NCBI RefSeq assembly: GCF_037044555.1
Contig: NZ_CP146275.1
Coordinates: forward strand, 310,001-374,000
DNA: 64,000 nucleotides
Direction of reading: 5' to 3'
From: Pelagibacterium nitratireducens
GTDB taxonomy: Bacteria; Pseudomonadota; Alphaproteobacteria; Rhizobiales; Devosiaceae
In this document: in pieces, positions 9,102 through 18,165 of the stretch
Layout: every line of letters begins with the position of its first letter
Numbering within the stretch: position 1 is the stretch's first letter
Notes under the pieces: model-generated
What the model was told of the DNA's origin: nothing
The model's input: the letters and a program-made list of their open reading frames with translations, nothing else
The model's database searches: none
Program-made: the position numbers and the translations under genes

Positions 9102-9851
9102 CTATCGTCCCTTCCTATAGCCAAGCCGTTCCGAGATTTCGCTGGCCGCCCGGATGACTAGCGTGGCCAGTTCGGCGACCCTGTCCCCGGCGATGCGGAT
9201 GCGCGGCGCCGAAATGCCGATGGCGGCTTCAACATTGCCGTCTGCATTTCGGATAGGGGCGGCGATTCCCCCGACACTCTCGCGCCATTCGCCAAGGTTG
9301 ACTGCGAAACCTTGTTCGCGAATGCGCGAGAGTTCACCTTTAAGGGCAGCGGGCTCAAGTGTGCTCGATGTATGGCGTATCATCGCTTCGGCCAGCAGTT
9401 CTGCCGCTTCTGTGGGCTCCCAGGCCAGCAGAGCCTTGCCGGTCGCCACGGCATAAGCGGGTGCGCGTCCGCCGATGGTCGTATAGGCCCGGATCGGCTC
9501 CTGGCTTTCTATTTTGTCGAGATAAATCACCTCACTTCCATCCAGAACCGAGAGGTGGACCGTTTCTCGTGTTTCTGCGGACAGCCATTTCATGGTGTCC
9601 TGGGCATCGGTCTTGAGGTCAATGCGTGCGAATGAGATCTGGCCCAGTTCCCACAGCTTCAACGTCACGCCATAGCGGCCCAGATCGTCCACCTTGCGCA
9701 CGAACGAGGCAGCTTCCAGCGTCTTGAGAACCCGGTGAACGTTGCTTTTGTTGAGCCCGAGTTTCCTTGCTAGTTCGGTTGTTCCGCAGGGATCTGGCGC
9801 GCGTGCCACCATCTCAAGGATTCTGAGCCCCTTGAGTAACGTCGTATCCAT
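9102..9851 (-). CDS. IclR-family transcriptional regulator
   Basis: A 249-residue regulator. The N-terminal winged helix-turn-helix (residues about 5-65, KLGLNKSNVHRVLKTLEAA) is followed by the IclR effector-binding domain (GKALLAWEP, GFAVNLGEWRESVGGIAAPI). It starts the minus-strand trio and is divergent from the TctC-headed operon across 291 bases. That space contains a sigma70-like promoter and a 7-bp inverted repeat (10049-10065). By IclR precedent it probably controls both directions in response to a small organic acid or CoA-pathway intermediate. Confidence 0.92.
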   Translation of the reverse strand: MDTTLLKGLRILEMVARAPDPCGTTELARKLGLNKSNVHRVLKTLEAASFVRKVDDLGRYGVTLKLWELGQISFARIDLKTDAQDTMKWLSAETRETVHLSVLDGSEVIYLDKIESQEPIRAYTTIGGRAPAYAVATGKALLAWEPTEAAELLAEAMIRHTSSTLEPAALKGELSRIREQGFAVNLGEWRESVGGIAAPIRNADGNVEAAIGISAPRIRIAGDRVAELATLVIRAASEISERLGYRKGR

Positions 9852-10012
9852 ACCCGTTCTCCTCGTCAGCGAACCTCATTTTTCATTACTCAATTCTATT
9901 ATTTGAGACAACCGGTATCCTGTCATGTTTCCTGATCGGAGAATGGGGCGCTTGCTCGCGTTCTTCATTTCTAACGGGAACTTCTCATAAAAAGCGACCA
10001 TTCAAAAAAAGT

Positions 10013-10041
10013 TTGACACCAAACAATACCAATCATATGTT
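10013..10041 (+). promoter_or_regulatory. Putative sigma70 promoter of the TctC operon
   Basis: A perfect -35 TTGACA (10013-10018) is separated by 17 bases from a -10-like TATGTT (10036-10041). It lies about 100 bases upstream of the tctC start in an AT-rich stretch between the divergent IclR gene and the operon. This is a prediction from spacing and match only. Confidence 0.6.
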
Positions 10042-10048
10042 CTAAGAG

Positions 10049-10065
10049 ATGATACAGCGTATCAT
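10049..10065. promoter_or_regulatory. Inverted repeat, candidate IclR operator
   Basis: ATGATAC-AGC-GTATCAT is a perfect 7-bp inverted repeat with a 3-base spacer. It starts 8 bases after the predicted -10 element, near the expected transcription start. Its position suits a repressor site for the divergently encoded IclR protein. Binding is inferred, not shown. Confidence 0.5.
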
Positions 10066-10142
10066 TTATTGGAACGAGCCGTGCTTGGTTTGATGAGGAC
10101 AATGCCAGGACGGATTGACCATTGTTGATATGGGAGGATGCT

Positions 10143-11144
10143 ATGAGAACTTGCTATTCTGTCCGCGGAGTGCTTCGGGGGTTGAAAGCTGCCACTGTTT
10201 TAGCCTTGCTCGCGGCCACGCCAGCAGCGGCGCAATCATGGACTGCCGACCGACCGGTCGAAGTGGTGGTCGGGGTTTCGCCGGGCGGCTCGATGGACTT
10301 TACGGCGCGCTTAGTGCGGGACCTTCTGGTGCAGGAGGATCTGATCCCTGAGGCCAGTATCGTCAACAACAAGCCTGGCGGCGGTCATGCGGTGGCGCTG
10401 GCCTATACCAGCCAGCACGAGGGCAATCCCAATTATATACAGATCGTCAATACACCCCTGATCGCCAATTCGATTCTGGGCCGCAGCCCCATCACCTATG
10501 AGGAATTCACGCCCATCGCGATGCTGTTCGAAGAGAACATGGTGTTTGCGGTGCGTGCTGATTCAGATATCGCCGATGGCGAGGATTTGGTGCAGCGCAT
10601 GCGTGATGCGCCGGACTCGGTGAGCTTTTCGGTCTCGAGTGGTCTGGGTACGGTCAACCACGCCGCAGTCATGCAGATGGCTGGTGAAGCGGGCGTCGAT
10701 CTTACCAAATTGAAGACGGTGGCTTTCAACTCCTCCTCCGAGGGTGTCACCGCCACACTCGGTGGCCATGTCGATGTTGTAGTGACAACCGCGCGTTCGT
10801 TACTGCCTTTCCGGGAATCGGGTGATCTACGCTTTCTTGCGGTCGCCGCGCCCGAGCGGCTTCCCGACGCGATGTCGGACGTGCCGACTTGGCGCGAGCT
10901 GGGCGTGGACGCAGTCGTAGCGGCATGGCGCGGTGTCGTGGCACCCTCGGGTCTGACAGAGGAGCAGGCGGCCTTCTGGAGCAACGCCGTTCGCCAGGTC
11001 ACAGAATCCGAGAGTTGGAAGGAAACGCTGGCCGAGGAATTCATGGTCGACATCTACCGCGACGGCCAGGAAACGGCGCAGTTCTTTGCCGACGAAACGG
11101 AGAGTTACAGCGCGATGATCGAAGCGCTGGGTGTGACCCACTGA
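10143..11144 (+). CDS. tctC: TTT transporter substrate-binding protein (TctC/Bug family)
   Basis: A 333-residue periplasmic binding protein. The ATG at 10143 is chosen because GGGAGG (10132-10137) precedes it and a signal peptide follows directly (hydrophobic stretch ending ATPAAAQS). Bug-family hallmarks are PVEVVVGVSPGGSMDFTARL near the mature N-terminus, the VNNKPGGGH segment, and the ATLGGHVDVVV strand. These proteins capture carboxylates for TctA/TctB carriers. Here the binding protein heads the operon but its membrane partners come five genes later (16083-18084). A GC hairpin without a clear T-tract follows at 11153-11179. Confidence 0.9.
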   Translation: MRTCYSVRGVLRGLKAATVLALLAATPAAAQSWTADRPVEVVVGVSPGGSMDFTARLVRDLLVQEDLIPEASIVNNKPGGGHAVALAYTSQHEGNPNYIQIVNTPLIANSILGRSPITYEEFTPIAMLFEENMVFAVRADSDIADGEDLVQRMRDAPDSVSFSVSSGLGTVNHAAVMQMAGEAGVDLTKLKTVAFNSSSEGVTATLGGHVDVVVTTARSLLPFRESGDLRFLAVAAPERLPDAMSDVPTWRELGVDAVVAAWRGVVAPSGLTEEQAAFWSNAVRQVTESESWKETLAEEFMVDIYRDGQETAQFFADETESYSAMIEALGVTH

Positions 11145-11152
11145 ATGAAAAA

Positions 11153-11179
11153 GGCGCCGCACGCAAGGGCGGCGGCGCC
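11153..11179 (+). terminator. Hairpin after tctC, possible attenuating terminator
   Basis: GGCGCCGC (11153-11160) and GCGGCGCC (11172-11179) form a perfect 8-bp GC stem with an 11-base loop, 8 bases after the stop codon. No T-tract follows. It may therefore stabilise the tctC message or terminate partially rather than close the operon. Confidence 0.45.
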
Positions 11180-11277
11180 ATAGCCATGGAATAATGATCG
11201 GTGTTTCGATCCGATCGCACGGAAAACAAGGGCCGGGAACCCGGGATCGGGTCTGGGCCATACGTCAGGGAATAGAG

Positions 11278-12468
11278 ATGAGTGTGCATGTGTTTCAGCC
11301 TTTGGCAGACATTCGCGTCGTGGAGTTCTGCCAAATTGCGGCTGGCCCGTTCTGTGGAATGCTTCTCGCTGATCTTGGAGCCGATGTAGTCAAGATCGAG
11401 AACCCAGCGGGCGGTGATGCCATGCGCACTTGGCCCCCGTTTAGCGAAGGATTCAGCGAAAACTTTGCTTCGCTTAATCGTAATAAGCGTTCGGTGGCGC
11501 TTGATCTCAAAACCCCTGAAGGGCGGGTTGCCGCGCTCGATCTGTGCCGGCAGGCGGACGTGATCGTGGAAAACAATCGGCCGGGCGTCATGGATCGTCT
11601 CGGCCTGGGGTACGACCGGCTGCATACGTTCAATCCTAATCTTGTATATTGTTCGATTTCCGGCTTCGGGCAGAAAGGACCGCGCGCCAATGAGGGTGGG
11701 TTCGACGTTTCCATCCAGGCCATGGCCGGCGTAATGAGCGTGACGGGGCAGGCCAACTCTGAACCAGTCAAATGCGGTGTGCCGATCTCGGATTTCTCGA
11801 CGGGGCTTTATGCGGCCTATTCAATTGCCACTGCCTTGCGCGCCGTGGAGGCGGGCTCCGGGGGAGCCTTTATCGATGTGTCGCTCATGGGTGCCACCCT
11901 GGGCGTCGCCGCACTGCAAACCTCGGAATTTTTCGGCACCGGCGCCATCCCGCGTAAACTCGGGTCTGCCCATCCGCGAAATGCCCCTTACCGCGCATTT
12001 CGCTCTGCCAACGGTCATTTCGTGATGGCGGCGGGTAACGACGCGCTGTGGGCACTGGTGTGCCAGGTGATCGAGCGTCCCAATTTGCGCACCGACCCTC
12101 GCTTTTCCAGTGTTTCGGTGCGCGCCCGCAATCAGGACGAAATGCTACCTCTGCTCGAGGATGTGTTCGTCACGCGCGATAGCGAACATTGGCTCGAACG
12201 GTTTCGCGCGGCGGGAGTGCCTTGCGCGCCGATAAACAATTACCAGCAGGCTCTTGCCGATCCGCAGGTCGAGGCCATGGGCTGGATCAGCGAGCTCGAT
12301 CTGCCCTCGGGCGTTCGCACGCGCACCTTCGGCAATCCCGTGCTGTTCAACGGCCAGACGACCCCGATACGGCGCGGGCCGCCGGAATTGGGCGAACATA
12401 CCGACGAGGTTCTCACCGAGACCCGCAAAAAGGTTGAACTGGAAAAGAGCAAGGCAGTGATATCATGA
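11278..12468 (+). CDS. CaiB/BaiF (family III) CoA-transferase
   Basis: A 396-residue class III CoA-transferase. The ATG at 11278 is preferred over earlier in-frame starts because the family begins with a short leader and then LADIRVVEFCQIAAGPFCG. The catalytic Asp is expected in GGFDVSIQAM (Asp143). DLGADVVKIENPAGGD and LNRNKRSVALDLK are strong family blocks. These enzymes move CoA from a donor thioester to a carboxylic acid, activating it for breakdown. The stop codon overlaps the start of the thiol dioxygenase by 4 bases (ATGA), so the two are translationally coupled. With a sulfinate-producing dioxygenase next door, a succinyl-CoA:sulfinocarboxylate transferase role is attractive but inferred. 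Confidence 0.9.
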   Translation: MSVHVFQPLADIRVVEFCQIAAGPFCGMLLADLGADVVKIENPAGGDAMRTWPPFSEGFSENFASLNRNKRSVALDLKTPEGRVAALDLCRQADVIVENNRPGVMDRLGLGYDRLHTFNPNLVYCSISGFGQKGPRANEGGFDVSIQAMAGVMSVTGQANSEPVKCGVPISDFSTGLYAAYSIATALRAVEAGSGGAFIDVSLMGATLGVAALQTSEFFGTGAIPRKLGSAHPRNAPYRAFRSANGHFVMAAGNDALWALVCQVIERPNLRTDPRFSSVSVRARNQDEMLPLLEDVFVTRDSEHWLERFRAAGVPCAPINNYQQALADPQVEAMGWISELDLPSGVRTRTFGNPVLFNGQTTPIRRGPPELGEHTDEVLTETRKKVELEKSKAVIS

Positions 12469-13037
12469 GCGCCAATCCCCTTAAAGAATTCGTCGTCGAG
12501 ATGACACGGCTCTCGGATCGCGAGAGTGACGAATCCCGTCTGTTCGAGCAGGCGACCCCACTCATGGCAGCTTTGATAGCAAGGTCGGACTGGCTACCCG
12601 AAGCCTGTGCTCAGCCGGACCCCAGGTTTTACCGGCAGTACCTGCTCCATTGTGATCCGCTTCAGCGCTTTTCGCTTGTCAGCTTCGTTTGGGGCCCCGG
12701 CCAGCAGACTCCGATTCATGATCACACCACCTGGGGGCTTATTGGCGTGCTCGAGGGTGCCGAGCATTCCCAGAAGTACGCAGAGGAAGGTGGAGTTTGG
12801 CGACCGCAGCGCGAGGAGGAATTGCTTGAGCCCGGCGCAATCGACGCCGTCTCACCGACTATTGGCGATGTGCACAAGGTCCGCAACGCCTGGGACAATA
12901 GGACTTCTATCTCGATCCATCTCTACGGCGGCAACATCGGCCAGATCGACCGGCATGTCTTTGACCCCCAAAGCGGGCGGGCCAAGGATTTCCGGAGCGG
13001 TTACTCGCTTGATACGCTGCCCAATATCTGGAGCTGA
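12465..13037 (+). CDS. Thiol dioxygenase of the CDO / 3-mercaptopropionate dioxygenase type
   Basis: A 190-residue cupin. The iron-binding three-His site is visible: His85 and His87 in TPIHDHTTWG and His137 in GDVHKVRNAW. The outer-sphere Ser-His-Tyr triad of thiol dioxygenases is SIHLY (Ser150, His152, Tyr154). The surrounding blocks (YLLHCDPLQRFSLVSFVWGP, SGYS...LPNIW at the end) are those of bacterial cysteine/3-mercaptopropionate dioxygenases. The family uses Fe(II) and O2 to turn a thiol into a sulfinate. It is coupled to the upstream CoA-transferase by a 4-base overlap and ends 2 bases before a PrpD gene. The exact thiol (3-mercaptopropionate, mercaptosuccinate, cysteine or another) cannot be read from the sequence with certainty. 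Confidence 0.87.
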   Translation: MSANPLKEFVVEMTRLSDRESDESRLFEQATPLMAALIARSDWLPEACAQPDPRFYRQYLLHCDPLQRFSLVSFVWGPGQQTPIHDHTTWGLIGVLEGAEHSQKYAEEGGVWRPQREEELLEPGAIDAVSPTIGDVHKVRNAWDNRTSISIHLYGGNIGQIDRHVFDPQSGRAKDFRSGYSLDTLPNIWS

Positions 13038-13039
13038 CG

Positions 13040-14542
13040 GTGTCCGCCAATCTCTCAGACAGGCCGTTCGCGGATAGGGACGCCGTCGATCCGGGCCGGC
13101 GCAACCAGGAGGCAATGTCACTTTCTTGGCAACTGGGGCGTTTTGTCTCCACTCTTGGATGGCAGGAGCTTCCCGACGCGGTTCGGGCCGCTTTCCGACG
13201 CACTATGATCGACTATCTCTCCTGCGTCGCGGCGGGATCTGGGATGCCGCAGGCCAGGGCGGCCCGCGAATATGCCGCAGCGGCGGGAGGCCAGCCGGTG
13301 GCCACCGTGATCGGCTCGGGCATGAAGGCCGCGATGCAGGACGCGGCCTTTGCCAACGGAACCGCCGCCCATGCCCTCGACTTCGATGACGGACATCGGG
13401 AAGGCTCCGCCCATCCCGGGGGCGTGATCATTTCGGCAGCATTGGCCGTGGCTGAGTCGATCGGAAGTGACTGGTCAGCCTTCAGCGAGGCGGTCGTCGC
13501 CGGCTATGAGGTCATGCTCCGAATTTCGGCCGCGATCCATCCAGCGTCGGCATTGCGGGGATGGCACAATTCCTCCGTTGCTGGAGTATTCGGCAGCGCC
13601 GCCGCATCGGGAAGACTGCTCGGCCTCGACGCCAACGCATTAGGTCATGCCATGGGCCTGGCAGGAAGTTTTTCGGGCGGAATCCGCGAATATCTCTACG
13701 ACGGCAGCGATGTAAAGCGACTCCATTTGGGTAAGGCCGCGCGGGACGGAATTTTGTGCGCCGAACTGGCCGGCAGAGGGTTGACCGGCCCCCGTCGGGT
13801 CCTTGAAGGGGCCAACGGCCTTTTTCGCGCGCTTACGGGGGGAGAGGCGGACCCTGAGCGTGTATTGCGCGGAATCGGCAGTGATTGGGAGATGGCGGCG
13901 GTCTATTTTAAACCCTATCCGTGCTGCCGGCATTTCCAAGCTGCCATCGATGCCGTCCTCGAACTTCGCGATCAGGCCGCTCTAGAGGCTATCGCCGATA
14001 TCGAGATCGGGCTCTATGGCCCGGCGGTCCCCGGTCATACCCATACGAGGGCCAGCACGCTGCTTGACGCGCAGATGAGCGCTCCGTGCGCCATTGTTAC
14101 TGCCCTGGTACACGGTAGTCCGGGCGTCCGTCACTTCGAACCCGACATATTCGCTTCGGATCAGGTTCGCGGCCTTCTATCGAAAACGAGGGTGGTCACC
14201 AATCCTCTATGCGATGTCGAATATCCAGCCGTGCGCGGCGCCATTGTGAAGCTCACCCTTAATGATGGTTCTGCGCTCGAACGGCGTGTGCGCAACCCAA
14301 AAGGGGAAGCGGAGAACCCGCTTAGCGACGACGAGTTGAGGCGCAAACTGGCCGCGAATTGCACGCCGGGCTTTAGCGGCGACGAGGTGGAAAAGCTGTC
14401 TGCAAACATTTTTGCCGATGCCTATCAAGGTCGTCCCGTTACTGATTTCACGGCCGACATAGCCGCCGGCTTCAAGCAAAGCCAATGGGCGAATCTAAGT
14501 GCCATCCCTTCCACCACCGTGCGGGGAGAGCTTGCCGATTAG
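13040..14542 (+). CDS. MmgE/PrpD family protein (first of three)
   Basis: A 500-residue member of the family that includes 2-methylcitrate dehydratase, cis-aconitate decarboxylase and itaconate-related isomerases. The GTG start at 13040 follows GGAG at 13030-13033. An ATG at 13115 is an alternative. Family blocks include NGTAAHALDFDDGH, AHPGGVIISAALAVAE, VAGYEVMLRI, DGSDVKRLHLGKAARDG and PYPCCRHFQAAIDAV, with the expected Asp and His residues present. It lies directly after the thiol dioxygenase. A (de)hydratase, isomerase or decarboxylase role on a polycarboxylate is likely. The substrate is unknown. Confidence 0.87.
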   Translation: MSANLSDRPFADRDAVDPGRRNQEAMSLSWQLGRFVSTLGWQELPDAVRAAFRRTMIDYLSCVAAGSGMPQARAAREYAAAAGGQPVATVIGSGMKAAMQDAAFANGTAAHALDFDDGHREGSAHPGGVIISAALAVAESIGSDWSAFSEAVVAGYEVMLRISAAIHPASALRGWHNSSVAGVFGSAAASGRLLGLDANALGHAMGLAGSFSGGIREYLYDGSDVKRLHLGKAARDGILCAELAGRGLTGPRRVLEGANGLFRALTGGEADPERVLRGIGSDWEMAAVYFKPYPCCRHFQAAIDAVLELRDQAALEAIADIEIGLYGPAVPGHTHTRASTLLDAQMSAPCAIVTALVHGSPGVRHFEPDIFASDQVRGLLSKTRVVTNPLCDVEYPAVRGAIVKLTLNDGSALERRVRNPKGEAENPLSDDELRRKLAANCTPGFSGDEVEKLSANIFADAYQGRPVTDFTADIAAGFKQSQWANLSAIPSTTVRGELAD

Positions 14543-14683
14543 GGCTCAGCGCGGACCGGCCGGGTTGGAGCATTAGGCGTTTGTGTGTCGTTCGATCGAG
14601 GCGGAAAGTCCGCGTTCTTTCGATCGCGCCCGGAGAGGTTCGCTGGAGGAGCGGCCCTCGGAAACGAAAGAGGAGAATCGGAA

Positions 14684-16090
14684 GTGCCCCAAACAGAGAC
14701 GTTATCGCTTTCGGTGGCGCGAAATTTGATCGCTTTTGCGAAACGTGATCATTCCACTTTAGCTCTTGAGCGCGCGCAATTGGCGATCACCGATACACTC
14801 GGAGTGATGGTCGCCGGGGCCGGACATGAGGCGGTGGAAATTCTTGCCGATACGCTCGGAATAGGTGTGGACGCCGGGCTGGCCACATTGGTGGGTGGCC
14901 GCGGCCGGACCGGCGTGCTCGACGCGGCGCTGGTCAACGGCACGGCCGCCCATATGCTCGACTACGATGATAGCAATTCCGATCTATTCGGACATCTCTC
15001 GGCCGCCATTCTCCCGTCTCTCCTTTCTCTTGCCGAAAGCGAGGGCGCGAACGGACGCCACCTGCTGGTGTCGTTTCTGGCCGGATATGAAGCTGGGTGC
15101 CGTTTTGGCAATGCCGTCAGCCGCTTCCAATATACCCATGGCTGGCACCCGACGGCAACGGTAGGCATTTTCGCTGCCGTTTCGGCCTGCGCCGTCCTAA
15201 TCGGCCTCGACGATCGGCGCACCGCGATGGCCTTGGGCATCGCGACCCATCTGGCGTCGGGAATCAAATCCAATTTTGGATCGATGACCAAGCCGCTCGG
15301 GGTTGGCCATGCCAGTAGAAGCGCGCTGATGGCCGTCCTTTTGGCCAAGCGCGGCTTTACCTCTGGGGAGCGGGCCTTCGAGCATCACCATGGCTATTTC
15401 AGCGTGTTCAACCAGAACGCCCTCGACACCGAGCCGCTGCTCACCCCGTGGTCGCCGGGAGAAAAGATTCTCGACCCCGCCAAGGGTTTGAAACAGAAGC
15501 GCTTCCCCTGCTGCTTCGCGATCGCGCCCATCCTCGACTGCGTTGCCGATATCAGGAATACCGAGGGACTCGATCCCGCCGATATCGTCGCCATCGTGCT
15601 CAGGGTCCACCCGATCCGCTTTCCGCATATCGATGTGCCCGATCCCCGAACTGGGCTCGCAGCCAAATTCTCGGCGACCTATTGCGCGGCGCGAATGCTT
15701 GTCGCCGGCAGGGTGGAGGTTGCCGATTTCGAAGACGGAGGCCGTCTGGTCGATCAGTGGACACGCGAACTGATCGCCAGGGCCTCGCTCCAGACTTATA
15801 GGCGTGAGCAGCTCAGCGGAGCCGAGGTCGACATCACCACACGCAACGGTCACGTTCTCTCGCGGAGTGTCGATGCGGCGCGGGGCGCCACCTCGGACAA
15901 CCCGCTGACACCCGCCATGGTGAGCGAGAAATTTGATGATTGCGTATCCCGCCGCCTGGGAACAGTTGCGGCGAGTGCGCTCTGGCAGCGCCTGCAAGCG
16001 CTTGCCGATTGTTCCGATGTCGCCGACTTGACCGCGCTCACGCGATTTGAAGCGCCTTCGGGTGATACCAGAGAGGTCCATTATGGTTAA
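14684..16090 (+). CDS. MmgE/PrpD family protein (second of three)
   Basis: A 468-residue protein from the GTG at 14684, which has AGGAG (14671-14675) 8 bases upstream. An earlier in-frame GTG at 14585 adds a low-quality leader. Blocks NGTAAHMLDYDDSNSD, FGHLSAAILPSLLSLAE, VSFLAGYEAG, KSNFGSMTKPLGVGHASR and RFPCCFAIAPILDCV identify the family. Two usual residues differ from the neighbours: GHPS is GHLS, and the His after the CC pair is missing (CCFAIAP). This copy may therefore have a different reaction or substrate from the first. Its stop codon overlaps the tctB start by 8 bases. Confidence 0.85.
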   Translation: MPQTETLSLSVARNLIAFAKRDHSTLALERAQLAITDTLGVMVAGAGHEAVEILADTLGIGVDAGLATLVGGRGRTGVLDAALVNGTAAHMLDYDDSNSDLFGHLSAAILPSLLSLAESEGANGRHLLVSFLAGYEAGCRFGNAVSRFQYTHGWHPTATVGIFAAVSACAVLIGLDDRRTAMALGIATHLASGIKSNFGSMTKPLGVGHASRSALMAVLLAKRGFTSGERAFEHHHGYFSVFNQNALDTEPLLTPWSPGEKILDPAKGLKQKRFPCCFAIAPILDCVADIRNTEGLDPADIVAIVLRVHPIRFPHIDVPDPRTGLAAKFSATYCAARMLVAGRVEVADFEDGGRLVDQWTRELIARASLQTYRREQLSGAEVDITTRNGHVLSRSVDAARGATSDNPLTPAMVSEKFDDCVSRRLGTVAASALWQRLQALADCSDVADLTALTRFEAPSGDTREVHYG

Positions 16091-16544
16091 CGTTGTTTTG
16101 GCCGTGGCCGCGGTCGCGATCGCGGCGGTCTATGCCCTGGGCATCGCGGCGATTCCCACCATGATGATCAGCGATGCGGTGGGCCCGCGTGCCTATCCCA
16201 CATTGCTGCTCATTCTGCTCTTGATCGTTTCGGTCATGCTTGTCCTCGAAGGCTGGGGAACGCGTGACTGGACCGCCGGACGCCAGAAGGTGATGGAATT
16301 TATTCGCTTGGACAGCGGCACTTTCCTGTGCAGTTCCCTGGCCATCCTGGCCTATTTCCTGCTGTTCGAACCCCTTGGCTATCTCCTGTCCACGGCGCTG
16401 TTTCTGCTTTGCGGCATGCTGTTGCTCCACCATGGCCGGCGCTGGGTCGCCATAGTAGTCGCGCTGGGCTTCACGGTCGCCACCTACATTTTGTTCGCCG
16501 AGGTTTTCGGCACGCAACTGCCGACCGGACTGCTGGCATTTTGA
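16083..16544 (+). CDS. tctB: TTT transporter small membrane subunit TctB
   Basis: A 153-residue membrane protein with four hydrophobic segments, typical of TctB. The start at 16083 overlaps the preceding PrpD stop by 8 bases, so translation is coupled. The segment SDAVGPRAYPTLLLILLL is the usual TctB N-terminal block (Gly-Pro-Arg followed by a helix). TctB sits with TctA in the inner membrane and works with the periplasmic binding protein. The tctA start follows 10 bases after its stop with a GAGGA ribosome site. Confidence 0.88.
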   Translation: MVNVVLAVAAVAIAAVYALGIAAIPTMMISDAVGPRAYPTLLLILLLIVSVMLVLEGWGTRDWTAGRQKVMEFIRLDSGTFLCSSLAILAYFLLFEPLGYLLSTALFLLCGMLLLHHGRRWVAIVVALGFTVATYILFAEVFGTQLPTGLLAF

Positions 16545-16554
16545 GGAGGACGAG

Positions 16555-18084
16555 ATGATTCCCATAGACCACCTGCTAAACGGCCTGTCCGTTGCAACCG
16601 CACCCCACAATCTGCTTTACGCATTCGTCGGCTGCATCTTGGGCACCCTCGTGGGTGTTCTGCCCGGCCTCGGGCCGGCTGCCGGCATGGCGTTACTGCT
16701 GCCCTTGACCTTCGGCATGGAGCCCACATCGGCTCTGATCCTGCTGGCAGGTATGTATTATGGGGCCATGTATGGCGGATCGACCACCTCGATCCTGATT
16801 AACACGCCCGGAGAATCCTCTTCGGTGATGACGGCGATTGACGGCTACCAGATGGCCAAGAAGGGTCGGGCGGGCGCCGCGTTGGCCGCCGCGGCCATTG
16901 GCTCGGTCATCGCTGGCACCTTCAGCGTAATCGCGCTGACGGTCATGGCGGTTCCTCTCGCGCGCTTCGGGCTTCGCTTCGGCCCAGCTGAACATTTCGC
17001 CATCTTGGTCTTCTCCATGGCGGCGGTTTCGAGCCTGACCGGAAAATCTCTAGCAAGAGGCATTTTTTCTATGGTGATCGGGCTGGTGATCGCGACCGTG
17101 GGCATCGATCTCCAGAGCGGCATGCCCCGGTTTACGGGCGGCAATGTCGAGCTATTGGATGGCGTGAGCTTCCTCGTGGCGGCGGTGGGCTTCTTCGCGA
17201 TCTCGGAAGTGATGCTCAACATTGATGACCATCTTCGGGGCAACGCAACTGTGCTGGCGATCAAGGGTCGGCTCTGGCTCACCAGGGAAGAATGGCGTCG
17301 CTCCTTCATGCCCATCTTACGCGGCACGTTGATCGGATTTTTTAAGGGCGTCGTTCCTGGCGGTGGAGCGACTATCTCGACCATGCTGAGCTATTCACTC
17401 GAACGGGGCCTACACAAGGAGAAGGAAAAGTTCGGGACTGGCATGATTGAAGGCGTTGCTGGTCCCGAGGCGGCCAACAACGCTGCGGTTGGCGGCCACA
17501 TGGTGCCGCTTCTGGCCTTAGGGATTCCCACCGGCACCACGACGGCGATCCTTCTCGGAGCCTTCATAATCTACGGCATTCAGCCCGGACCGCTGCTTTT
17601 TGATCAGGAGCCCGGACTGGTCTGGGGGCTGATCGGCTCGATGTATATCGGCAACGTGATGCTTTTCATTCTCAATCTGCCGCTCATCGCGATCTTTGTG
17701 CGGGTCTTGCACACGCCCACCGGCATCTTGCTGCCGCTGATCCTGGTCACGGCGTCGATCGGTGTCTATTCCATCGACTATTCCGTGCAGGATCTTCTGC
17801 TGACCTGGTGTTTCGGTATCGCAGGCTATGCATTTAAGAAGGCCGACATTCCGATCGCTCCCTTGATCCTGGCCATGGTGCTTGGCGGCAAGATGGAGCA
17901 GTCGTTCCGTCAGGCCATGACGATCTCGGGCGGCGACGCGCAGGTGTTTGTCTCCAGTTGGATCTCGGTACTGTTCCTAATGGTTGCGGCCCTGATCCTG
18001 GTCCTGCCCTTCGTTCTCGCGCAGGTCCGGCGGCGCGCCTTACGCCGCGCCGAGATGGCCGATGTCGCGGGCACCGCGGATTGA
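16555..18084 (+). CDS. tctA: TTT transporter large permease TctA
   Basis: A 509-residue polytopic permease of the tripartite tricarboxylate transporter family. The conserved blocks are [20 protein letters not shown] and [20 protein letters not shown] in the first half. The mirrored [17 protein letters not shown] and [12 protein letters not shown] blocks lie in the second half. These repeat-related loops are thought to line the substrate path. It forms the carrier with the upstream TctB and probably the operon-leading TctC. A strong terminator hairpin follows immediately. Confidence 0.93.
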   Translation: MIPIDHLLNGLSVATAPHNLLYAFVGCILGTLVGVLPGLGPAAGMALLLPLTFGMEPTSALILLAGMYYGAMYGGSTTSILINTPGESSSVMTAIDGYQMAKKGRAGAALAAAAIGSVIAGTFSVIALTVMAVPLARFGLRFGPAEHFAILVFSMAAVSSLTGKSLARGIFSMVIGLVIATVGIDLQSGMPRFTGGNVELLDGVSFLVAAVGFFAISEVMLNIDDHLRGNATVLAIKGRLWLTREEWRRSFMPILRGTLIGFFKGVVPGGGATISTMLSYSLERGLHKEKEKFGTGMIEGVAGPEAANNAAVGGHMVPLLALGIPTGTTTAILLGAFIIYGIQPGPLLFDQEPGLVWGLIGSMYIGNVMLFILNLPLIAIFVRVLHTPTGILLPLILVTASIGVYSIDYSVQDLLLTWCFGIAGYAFKKADIPIAPLILAMVLGGKMEQSFRQAMTISGGDAQVFVSSWISVLFLMVAALILVLPFVLAQVRRRALRRAEMADVAGTAD

Positions 18085-18089
18085 TCCCT

Positions 18090-18128
18090 TGCCCGGCGTT
18101 TTGCCATATGGCGCCGGGCAGTCTTTCC
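18090..18128 (+). terminator. Terminator hairpin after tctA
   Basis: TGCCCGGCG (18090-18098) and CGCCGGGCA (18112-18120) pair perfectly over 9 bp with a 13-base loop. GTCTTTCC follows. It may give partial termination before the third PrpD gene. Confidence 0.65.
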
Positions 18129-18165
18129 TAGTCACAATCCAATACGACGCCAAGGGAGCATCGAA

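Noticed and set aside
9889..9907. CTCAA-N9-TTGAG symmetry upstream of the IclR gene
   Set aside because: Short arms and long spacer; may be chance, weaker than the 10049-10065 repeat.
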